37,226 bases of DNA from Clostridiales bacterium. GTDB taxonomy: Bacteria; Bacillota; Clostridia; Lutisporales; Lutisporaceae. Numbering within the stretch: position 1 is the stretch's first letter; each line of letters starts with the position of its first letter. The notes beneath the pieces are model-generated. The model ran no database searches. It saw nothing but the letters and a program-made list of their open reading frames with translations, and was not told the origin of the DNA. Shown here piece by piece: positions 18,817-26,743 of the stretch. A program made the translations under genes and the position numbers. The stretch is from the NCBI GenBank assembly GCA_012521375.1, contig JAAYMO010000131.1, positions 1 through 37,226 on the forward strand. Reading direction: 5' to 3'.

Positions 18817-18830
18817 AATCCCATATTCAG

Positions 18831-20159
18831 TTAATTTATATTTAATCTATAACTTGTATATATGCGTAATTCTTCTTCTAAATCTTTATAATGCTTGCCT
18901 GTAAGGTCCCTTCCTCTGCTATCAAACATGACGGCAGGAAGTATAATCGCGTCATACTCATAATTTTTCTCTGTAAGTTTCTGTTTTACATCTTCCAATA
19001 CCAATAGACCACTACAGCCGATATTTCCTCCAAAATAATTGTTTTCTATAACTTCTATATCTACAGCTTCATTTTTGAAGCATTCTTTTATAACCCAATA
19101 GCCAAACTTTGAAACTCCCAACATACATCTTTTACCTTTATTTTTCTCAATAACCGCGTTTATAGCTTCCACAGTCTCTTTGTCAATATCATAGCTAAAA
19201 ACAAGTCCGCTTCTTTCACCAGAGTCCTTTCTTAGAATTGTCTTTTCAATTACTCCATCGGCTAAGTATTCTATACTAGGATTGACTGATGCCAATATGG
19301 TGTAATATGCATCTGCTCTGGAAAATACAGCTTCTTCATTTATTTTGGTGATTATTTCTACCCCTTTGAATCCAGCTTTATGGGCAGGAGAATTAGGAAC
19401 AACTCCTTCTACTGCAGGAGTCAGATTCTTTAGTACATTTGGTTCCAGAATCAGTGGTGTTTTGATTTCCTGTTTCATTTTCCTTACTATACCCCTGAGT
19501 ATATCATCGATATTGTCTGGAGGAGTAGGAATCTTACTGTATCTGGTATATCCGGGCATGAATATTCTGATTGTTTCAGCACCCCACCGTGACAAGAATC
19601 TTATAGTATCTTCTATATCCCTTTCCCCTACCAAATAGGGCATGGCAACAATGCTTCCGCTGAAAGCTATCCCATAGGAAGCTATATTCTTTACTGCTTC
19701 CACAGATTCCATAAGGTTTCTTCCTTTATAGAGCTTTTCACGGCCTTCTTTGGTGCAGCTGTTCAGAGATATGTTAAGTTCTATGCTTCCAATGGATTTC
19801 AATGTCATCAATGTTTCCCGGTCTAAATAAACTCCACTGGTGGTTATCTGTATAGGAGCGGTTTTATACTTTTCTCTCAGCAGCCTCAGTATTTTGATGA
19901 AATCCTTATGTATAAAAGGCTCTCCTTCGCATAACCTAGTGGCTGACTCCCCTATAATTATTTTTTTATCCTCATCTAAGAATTCCATTGCCGTGACGGC
20001 TTCATCCAGTGTCAAATCTGATACAAAAAATGCTTCAACTTCCGGCGGGTTCTGATGATGGCTGCAAAACACACAAGAAGTGGCACACCGGCTAGTCAAA
20101 GCCATTATGTTATATTTGCTGGCGGTTTCATATATCATATGTAATGGAGCTTTTTGCAT
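18831..20159 (-). CDS. Radical SAM protein with PDZ-like and DUF512-like C-terminal regions
   Basis: CATSCVFC (CxxxCxxC); PDZ-like EGVVPNSPAHKAGFKGVEIITKINEEAV; ENNYFGGNIGCSGLLVLEDV resembles the FGG...SGLLTG motif of DUF512. Confidence 0.8.
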   Translation of the reverse strand: MQKAPLHMIYETASKYNIMALTSRCATSCVFCSHHQNPPEVEAFFVSDLTLDEAVTAMEFLDEDKKIIIGESATRLCEGEPFIHKDFIKILRLLREKYKTAPIQITTSGVYLDRETLMTLKSIGSIELNISLNSCTKEGREKLYKGRNLMESVEAVKNIASYGIAFSGSIVAMPYLVGERDIEDTIRFLSRWGAETIRIFMPGYTRYSKIPTPPDNIDDILRGIVRKMKQEIKTPLILEPNVLKNLTPAVEGVVPNSPAHKAGFKGVEIITKINEEAVFSRADAYYTILASVNPSIEYLADGVIEKTILRKDSGERSGLVFSYDIDKETVEAINAVIEKNKGKRCMLGVSKFGYWVIKECFKNEAVDIEVIENNYFGGNIGCSGLLVLEDVKQKLTEKNYEYDAIILPAVMFDSRGRDLTGKHYKDLEEELRIYTSYRLNIN

Positions 20160-20164
20160 AGAAC

Positions 20165-20656
20165 TTACTCCTTTCAGGTATTAGTGTGACTCAAGAATAA
20201 GCATATATTCAGCATGTAGCCCGCATATCTAATATGCAGTTACAGTAGCGTTCTCCTATACTATAGTTTTTACTATACTTATAAAGCTATTATGCCTCAA
20301 GAATAAGCATATGTGCAGTTCCCAAAGGAATTGATTTTGGTAACTCTATAGCTCATATCTTTAGAAAAATCTAAAATAGAGAATTCGTAAGCGCCACATG
20401 GATGTGGCGCTAGGCGCAAACAGCGAAGCGTAGGGCATGGATGCCCGTTTTGCGACGTTAGAATTCTCTTTTAGATGAGCAATAGAGTCACCAAAGTTAA
20501 TATTTTATGCGATATTATATATCCTTAGATTGGCTATAGAGAACAATAGTGTCAAAGCACAAATTATAAAAAATCCGTGCCCTTTAGTGTTTTTAGTGGT
20601 TTGAAAAAACCCAAAAGGAATACCCGCATTCTGAGTTCTGAAATCTGAGTTCAGAG
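20165..20656. repeat. Composite palindromic repeat region R3
   Basis: Contains the shared terminal motif (20575-20603), CCCAAAAGGAATACCC (20610-20625), inverted copy of an R2 segment (20224-20257) and a nested about 176-nt inverted-repeat element (20329-20504). Confidence 0.65.
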
Positions 20657-20663
20657 CTCTAAT

Positions 20664-21677
20664 TTACAACGCCAGATTAGGTATTGCGTTAAGGCTCATG
20701 TCCGAAACTTCGCCTCTCATTAGCTTATAGTAGCCTGCGCTTCCTATCATAGCTGCATTATCGGTACAGAGTATAGGATCTGGATACAATACTTGGATCC
20801 CCTTTTTTGCTCCTTTATTTCTAAGCTCTTCCCTCAATTTGCTGTTGGCGGCTACACCTCCTGCCAGCACTGCATAAGGTGAATTTTTCTCCTCCGCTGC
20901 CGCAATCAATTTATCTGACAGTACATCAACTACAGCCTGTTGAAAGCTAGCAGCCACATCCGGAATATTTGGCTTTATTCCTTTCATTTTTAAACTGTTG
21001 AGATAATTTAGTACGGCAGATTTTAATCCGCTAAAACTGAAATCATAGCTTCCTTCTTCCAGATAAGCTCTTGGAAAATCTATAGCAGTTGGATCTCCTT
21101 CTTTAGCAATATTATCCACCAGAGGGCCTCCCGGATAGCCTAACCCCAGTGCTCTAGCTATTTTATCAAAAGCTTCCCCTGCAGCATCATCTCTTGTCAT
21201 ACCCATAATCTCATATTTTCCGTAATCAAGCATATTCACTATATGGCTATGTCCTCCAGACGCTACCAAGCACACAAAGGGCGGTTCTAGCTCTTTGTAC
21301 TGAATAAAATTAGCATAAATATGACCTTCTATATGATTCACACCTATTAAAGATAATTTTCTTGCATAGGCCAAAGCTTTTGCAGTAGTCAAACCTATGA
21401 GTAAAGCTCCCACCAATCCAGGTCCATAGGTTACAGCAATACCATCTAAATCATCAAAGCTTAACTCTGCTTCATTTAACGCTGTATCTATCACATGACT
21501 TATATTTTCTATATGCTTCCTCGATGCAACCTCAGGCACCACACCGCCAAATTTCTTATGATCTTTTATCTGACTTGATATTATATTTGAAAGGATGTGT
21601 CTTCCATTCTTTATAACAGCCGCAGAGGTCTCATCACATGAGCTCTCTATAGCTAGGATAATTGTATCTTTTCCCAC
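20664..21677 (-). CDS. tsaD: tRNA N6-adenosine threonylcarbamoyltransferase TsaD
   Basis: [25 protein letters not shown]...[34 protein letters not shown] track start at 21737 but GTG at 21677 has RBS GGAGAGATGAAAAA. Confidence 0.95.
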   Translation of the reverse strand: MGKDTIILAIESSCDETSAAVIKNGRHILSNIISSQIKDHKKFGGVVPEVASRKHIENISHVIDTALNEAELSFDDLDGIAVTYGPGLVGALLIGLTTAKALAYARKLSLIGVNHIEGHIYANFIQYKELEPPFVCLVASGGHSHIVNMLDYGKYEIMGMTRDDAAGEAFDKIARALGLGYPGGPLVDNIAKEGDPTAIDFPRAYLEEGSYDFSFSGLKSAVLNYLNSLKMKGIKPNIPDVAASFQQAVVDVLSDKLIAAAEEKNSPYAVLAGGVAANSKLREELRNKGAKKGIQVLYPDPILCTDNAAMIGSAGYYKLMRGEVSDMSLNAIPNLAL

Positions 21678-21764
21678 TTTTTCATCTCTCCTATAAGCAA
21701 GGCATTTGAAGTTTATTTCATACATTAGCATGCACAAAAGGCAGGATAATATCCTGCCTCGATG

Positions 21765-21992
21765 CTATGATTTTGTGTTCTCTAAAATCTCTAAAACTCT
21801 ATCAATACCTATTTTTTCAGCTTCATACTCTTCAATAATCTGGTTGAAGCTATCTTTTATAGGCTCATAATCTGAAAACTCACGATATAACAGCTTTTCT
21901 CCATCATTATTTGCCACCTCAGCTACAAAATTATTATCTATTTCACTGAGACGAATAACATGGCTGTCTATCACAAATTCACGAAGCAGCAA
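21765..21992 (-). CDS. Small uncharacterised protein (75 aa)
   Basis: Intact ORF in minus-strand gene series between tsaD and the bactofilin-like gene. Confidence 0.55.
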   Translation of the reverse strand: MLLREFVIDSHVIRLSEIDNNFVAEVANNDGEKLLYREFSDYEPIKDSFNQIIEEYEAEKIGIDRVLEILENTKS

Positions 21993-22100
21993 TTATATTC
22001 CCCCTATAAAGCAAATATTGTAATGGTATTTATATTGTCACAACACTAATATATTATACCACAATAATTTTAACATACAAAATAAATTTGTATTTATCTA

Positions 22101-22979
22101 CTATATAGTCTTGGTATTTGGTTTACCAAATCTGGTATCTAAAACGATTCCCAATGCCAATGAAGCTGCAAACATATACACAATCCATCCTAAAATCGGT
22201 ATAAAAGGAAGCACAAATACTAGGATTGAACCTACCAATAAGTAAATATAGGGAGCCCCTCTGCCATCTAGCTTGCCTGTTATTCTTCTTCCTATTGCTA
22301 TCTTTAAAGAAGCCATGCCAATAAAAGCTGTTAAGAAAAAAACTGCAATAAATAAAGGGATCAGGAAAACACCTATTATAGTAATCGCCAATGCAATAAT
22401 TGCAGGTATAAACATAAGATAAGATGCAATACCGATCCCAAATCTTCTCCAAATCTTTACCGGTGCGTTCTCTGCCATAATCATCATTCTATCCGGAATC
22501 AGCACCAATAGCAATGACGATATGCCAAAAAACACCATAAGACCAACTATTGAAGTAATAGTCAACAAGGGTATAAAGTCAGCATGGTTTATATTAAAAG
22601 GCCCATCAATACTGGCTATCTCACCTTCAATAACAGAACCTGGTAATCTTTCCACCTCACCTACTACTGCTGCTGCACTGCCCTCTATAACCCCATTGCT
22701 TTCTACCGTTATATCACCCAATATTGCAGCTACATTGCCGTCAACAGTGCCGTTTATGGTTACATCTCCAAATATAGCTGCCAAATCTCCTTCTATTCTC
22801 CCGTTTACAACAACATCTCCAAATAATACAGCTGTAGAACCACGGATTATTTCATCTTCACTTACTATTAAATCTTCACCCATAATGAATGTACCGGAAT
22901 TACCTTCCTTTATGGAAAAAGCAGTTGTGAGTAAAACAATCAGAATCAACGTTATAGTGAGAAAACACTTCTTATTCAA
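22101..22979 (-). CDS. Membrane protein with bactofilin-like (polymer-forming) repeats
   Basis: VLFGDVVVNGRIEGDLAAIFGDVTINGTVDGNVAAILGDITVESNGVIEGSAAAVVGEV beta-helix repeats plus C-terminal TM segments. Confidence 0.85.
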   Translation of the reverse strand: MNKKCFLTITLILIVLLTTAFSIKEGNSGTFIMGEDLIVSEDEIIRGSTAVLFGDVVVNGRIEGDLAAIFGDVTINGTVDGNVAAILGDITVESNGVIEGSAAAVVGEVERLPGSVIEGEIASIDGPFNINHADFIPLLTITSIVGLMVFFGISSLLLVLIPDRMMIMAENAPVKIWRRFGIGIASYLMFIPAIIALAITIIGVFLIPLFIAVFFLTAFIGMASLKIAIGRRITGKLDGRGAPYIYLLVGSILVFVLPFIPILGWIVYMFAASLALGIVLDTRFGKPNTKTI

Positions 22980-22992
22980 CTCTCGCTCCCCC

Positions 22993-23538
22993 TTATTCTT
23001 GTTGGAAGTTAATTATCCTAATAAGCCCTAAGTTCAACACCGCTACTACCGCTGCAACAAACAACATAATATGCATATAATCCTTTATCAAAATATTTCT
23101 CAATACTAGCAAATTATCAATGATAATAGGTAAATTAACAACTATACTCATTAAATGCTTTCCAACAACATCTAAAGCAAAATAACCATAACCTAGTATC
23201 TTTTGTAGTAAATTTATATCCTGGATATAAGGAAGTATGACAAAGATGGTCATATAATATGCAAATGCAAACATACCAGCAACACCCACCAGCATGCTGA
23301 ACATGCTGCTGGCAGACCTTTTCATCCTAATTCTTTTCATCACTTTTTCCTCTAAATCATAAGGCGGAGAAATTTCAGGCAGTTCATTTATATATTTAAT
23401 TATTTCTGTCATCATTTCGAATTCTTCATTGCATTCCCAGCAATTAAGCCTATGTCTGTTTAAAAGCTTTAACTCTACTTCACTTATGCTCCCGTCTAAA
23501 TATTTCATAATTAAATTATTTACTTCACTGCATTCCAT
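22993..23538 (-). CDS. Anti-sigma factor with ZAS-type zinc finger
   Basis: LLNRHRLNCWECNEEFEMM (HxxxCxxC) then TM segments; overlaps ECF sigma gene. Confidence 0.85.
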   Translation of the reverse strand: MECSEVNNLIMKYLDGSISEVELKLLNRHRLNCWECNEEFEMMTEIIKYINELPEISPPYDLEEKVMKRIRMKRSASSMFSMLVGVAGMFAFAYYMTIFVILPYIQDINLLQKILGYGYFALDVVGKHLMSIVVNLPIIIDNLLVLRNILIKDYMHIMLFVAAVVAVLNLGLIRIINFQQE

Positions 23539-24104
23539 AATTTCTCACCCTCCTTATCCATATCCTTCAGTAATTCCTTCAACATTTGCCGTGCTCTGTA
23601 TAGCCTATTTTTTACTATTGTCAATGATTCTCCAGTAACCTCCATCATTTCTGAATAAGATAAACCTCTATTATGAAACAGTATTATCAGTTCTTTGTAC
23701 TTTGGCGGTAAGCTTTCCACAGCCATTCTGACCCTCTTCTGCCTTTCATTCCTGATATACTCTTCTTCTGGAGTTAAGCCTTCATCTCTTAAATCGTACT
23801 GTTCCTCTATAGGAACCATATCGCCTTTTCTCTTTCTCAATATATCAAGACAGTAATTAGTAGTAATCCTAATAGCCCAGGTGGAGAATTTGTATTGGGG
23901 ATTATATCTTTTCAAAGATTTATATATTCGTATGAAAGCCTCCTGGGATGCATCCTCTGCTTCCTCATAACTACCTAGCATTCTGTAAGAAGTATTAAAT
24001 ACCATATTTTTATATCTTCTCACCAGCTCTTCAAAAGCAGAGTCATCGCCTTCCATACATTTATTTATTATATCTATATCTGTCCCTTCCAAATCAACAC
24101 CCAC
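23520..24104 (-). CDS. ECF RNA polymerase sigma factor
   Basis: FEELVRRYKNMVFNTSYRMLGSYEEAEDASQEAFIRIYKSLKRYNPQYKFSTWAIRITTNYCLDILRKRK...; sigma-4 GLSYSEMMEVTGESLTIVKNRLYRARQML. Confidence 0.97.
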   Translation of the reverse strand: MGVDLEGTDIDIINKCMEGDDSAFEELVRRYKNMVFNTSYRMLGSYEEAEDASQEAFIRIYKSLKRYNPQYKFSTWAIRITTNYCLDILRKRKGDMVPIEEQYDLRDEGLTPEEEYIRNERQKRVRMAVESLPPKYKELIILFHNRGLSYSEMMEVTGESLTIVKNRLYRARQMLKELLKDMDKEGEKLWNAVK

Positions 24105-24218
24105 CTCTATGCATCTACATATGGATCTGGAGTATATAAGAAATATAGTTCTTAAATATATACGAAGCTTTTTATAAAAAAGTCTGAATTATAGAACTAT
24201 GAACTATGAAATTAGGAC

Positions 24219-25352
24219 TCAGAGCTCCAACCACATTATTAATGCATCTTCTCCTGAATCTTCATAATAGCCTCTTCTCACTCCGTACTCATTAAAACCA
24301 TATTTTTTATATAGATTGATGGCAGCCCAATTGGATGGCCTCACCTCTAAGGTCATTCTTTTTACATTATTATCTTTGGCAGTTTTTATCATAGCATTCA
24401 CTAAAGCATCTCCGATTTTTTTACCTCGATGTTCAGGATGTACTGCTATATTTGTTATATGTCCTTCATCCAGTACAATCCACATTCCAGCATAACCTAC
24501 AACCTTATCCTCCAATTTTGCCACCAAGTATTTTGCTGCAGTATTCTTATATATTTCTGTTTTAAAAGATTCCAAAGACCAGGGAGTATTAAAACTTAAA
24601 CATTCAATATCATAAACAGCTTCAATATCTTCACCTGTCATAGGTGAAATATCGATTTTTAGCTTCTTTTCGTATTCCACTTCTGCTTGAGATTTTCTTA
24701 TATAGTAAAGCTTTAATTCATCGTATTTTAATGCCTTGCCTTCTTTATATAACTTTTCTGCCAAGAGGGCCACAGATGAAGCTCTTGGATATAAATTTCC
24801 TGAAGAGGATTCTATAATATTAGGAAGAGCCGCCTTTAGCTTTTTTCCAAAAATACTCACAGCATCCCCTAGTATTACAATCCTTCCATTGAATTCCCCA
24901 AGTCTATCTATTAAATTATCAATCTCTATAGCCCTGTACTCTTCCAGTTTTTTTAATTCATTATCCCTTGTTGTGTATAGAGATGAGTATACCATATTTC
25001 TCTGGGCATCTAACATCGGACATATAAGTCCATGAAAGGGATAAACATTAAATGCTAATGCATCTAAAGTAGGCACAGCTATAACAGGTTTGTTTAAAGC
25101 CTGCCCGAATCCCTTTACGGCAGCAGCCCCAAGCCTTAAGCCTGTGAAAGAACCTGGCCCTATAGAACATGCAAAAGCATCTATGCTGTTGATTTCAATA
25201 CCGCTGTTTTCTAACGCAATGTTTACAATGTTTATCATCTTCTCTGAATGTTTTTTGCCATCGTTTATTGTAAATTCACATAGCAGTGAACCATTTTCTA
25301 CTATAGCTGAAGAAGCAGCTGCTGTGGAAGTATCAATGGCCAATATTCTCAC
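24219..25352 (-). CDS. TsaB fused to RimI-type GNAT acetyltransferase
   Basis: MRILAIDTSTAAASSAIVENG...GPGSFTGLRLGAAAVKGFGQALNKPVIAVPTLDALA, then SPMTGEDIEAVYDIECLSFNTPWSLESF...NIAVHPEHRGKKIGDALVNAMI...EVRPSNWAAINLYKKYGF. Confidence 0.95.
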   Translation of the reverse strand: MRILAIDTSTAAASSAIVENGSLLCEFTINDGKKHSEKMINIVNIALENSGIEINSIDAFACSIGPGSFTGLRLGAAAVKGFGQALNKPVIAVPTLDALAFNVYPFHGLICPMLDAQRNMVYSSLYTTRDNELKKLEEYRAIEIDNLIDRLGEFNGRIVILGDAVSIFGKKLKAALPNIIESSSGNLYPRASSVALLAEKLYKEGKALKYDELKLYYIRKSQAEVEYEKKLKIDISPMTGEDIEAVYDIECLSFNTPWSLESFKTEIYKNTAAKYLVAKLEDKVVGYAGMWIVLDEGHITNIAVHPEHRGKKIGDALVNAMIKTAKDNNVKRMTLEVRPSNWAAINLYKKYGFNEYGVRRGYYEDSGEDALIMWLEL

Positions 25353-25812
25353 TTTTCTCCATCTCCTTCAATAACTTCTCATAGATTAAACCTGAAGCCT
25401 CCATTATTATTTCTCGTTGATCAGGCTCTTCCAACTTATTTATGGTAATCCACAACCTCTCCTCTGGTATCACATCTTCTACGCTATCTGCCCATTCCAA
25501 AACTGTTGCCCCATCTCCATAAAAATATTCATCGCAGCCTAATTCATACATCTCGTCAGAACTGCCTAATCTATAAACATCAAAATGATACAAGGGAATC
25601 CTTCCTGAAGTATATTCATTTATTATGGTATAGGTAGGACTTACTACATGTTCCGTTACACCTAATCCTTTTCCTATACCTTGTGTAAAGGCAGTCTTCC
25701 CTGTTCCTAAATCTCCAGTTAAGCATACTATGCTTCCGGGAAAAAGTAACTTTCCTAATTTTTCGCCTATATTATATGTATCTTTAGCATTTTTTGAAAT
25801 AAATCTCACCAT
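25333..25812 (-). CDS. tsaE: tRNA threonylcarbamoyladenosine biosynthesis ATPase TsaE
   Basis: GDLGTGKTAFTQGIGKGLGV...SPTYTIINEY...LYHFDVYRL. Confidence 0.97.
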   Translation of the reverse strand: MVRFISKNAKDTYNIGEKLGKLLFPGSIVCLTGDLGTGKTAFTQGIGKGLGVTEHVVSPTYTIINEYTSGRIPLYHFDVYRLGSSDEMYELGCDEYFYGDGATVLEWADSVEDVIPEERLWITINKLEEPDQREIIMEASGLIYEKLLKEMEKSENIGH

Positions 25813-25838
25813 AACAAACCTCCGACATAACGCAAATA

Positions 25839-25860
25839 CCGGAGCAATGTTTTGCTCCGG
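25839..25860 (-). terminator. Hairpin between ribU and tsaE
   Basis: CCGGAGCA-ATGTTT-TGCTCCGG, 8-bp GC-rich arms; only a weak T tract follows. Confidence 0.5.
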
Positions 25861-25929
25861 ATATGCTTCATCTAAAACTATTATATTTCATTTTTCAATA
25901 AAAGTATACATCAATTGGAAAGGTTTATA

Positions 25930-26505
25930 TCATCTTGCACGCTTATGAGCAAATTCTGTGTAGATATCTGCGTGTAAAACAGGGGATAATTTCTTATATA
26001 ACAACAATGTAACTACTGACAACATCACGCCTTTTATGAAATTAAAAGGCAGTATGGCCGTTAATATAAGAGGTAAATTATCAACTGATACTGGAGAACC
26101 GGTAAATGCTGGTATCAGTATGAAGAAATTGAAAAAGCCCATGGCTAAAGTCATAATAATGGTTCCTGCTATCAATCCTATAACAGCATTTTTCTTTGTC
26201 TTATGCCTTACATAGATATATCCTGCAGCCAAAACATAGGCTGAGCCTGTGAGGAAATTTCCCAATTCTCCGATGCCTCCTGTTTCAGAACGAAAAATCA
26301 AATGGAGTATATTCTTTATCAGTTCTATGGCAACTCCTACCCAAGGACCTAATGCAAAAGCCCCTATTAATGCTGGCAAATCGCCCAAATCAATCTTTAG
26401 AAATGAAGGGAACAAAGGTAACGGGAACTCAATTAAGTACAATAGGAATGCAAGGGCTGACAATATTCCGATTTTTGTTAATAATTGCAGTTTAGGATTT
26501 CTCAT
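25930..26505 (-). CDS. ribU: Riboflavin ECF transporter S component RibU
   Basis: FLLYLIEFPLPLFPSFLKIDLGDLPALIGAFALGPWVGVAIELIKNILH; downstream of FMN riboswitch. Confidence 0.95.
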   Translation of the reverse strand: MRNPKLQLLTKIGILSALAFLLYLIEFPLPLFPSFLKIDLGDLPALIGAFALGPWVGVAIELIKNILHLIFRSETGGIGELGNFLTGSAYVLAAGYIYVRHKTKKNAVIGLIAGTIIMTLAMGFFNFFILIPAFTGSPVSVDNLPLILTAILPFNFIKGVMLSVVTLLLYKKLSPVLHADIYTEFAHKRAR

Positions 26506-26545
26506 CTTTACTACCTCCGCTATTTTATAATAGTATAAAAACCAA

Positions 26546-26570
26546 AAGTCCCTGATTACATCAGGGACTT
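26546..26570 (-). terminator. Riboswitch expression-platform terminator
   Basis: Minus strand AAGTCCCTGATGTAATCAGGGACTTTTGG. Confidence 0.85.
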
Positions 26571-26599
26571 ATTTTTAAAATAACTCATAAAAATAAATC

Positions 26600-26700
26600 T
26601 TCTTCCATCCAGACTATACTGTCGGCTCCGGAATCTAACCGGATCTGCCTTTCGGCTCGCGGGCTATACCGCCGGTAGGGAATTGCACCCGTCCCTGAAG
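26600..26700 (-). ncRNA. FMN riboswitch (RFN element)
   Basis: Minus strand CTTCAGGGACGGGTGCAATTCCCTACCGGCGGTATAGCCCGCGAGCCGAAAGGCAGATCCGGTTAGATTCCGGAGCCGACAGTATAGTCTGGATGGAAGA. Confidence 0.97.
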
Positions 26701-26743
26701 ATTGTAATCGGTCTTTAGTTTTCAAATATATTATATATTAACT

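Noticed and set aside
20391-20446. CsrA-sponge sRNA (GGA loops)
   Set aside because: Only two GGA-type loops, both palindromic (ATGGAT), embedded in a repeat; insufficient to call a regulatory RNA.
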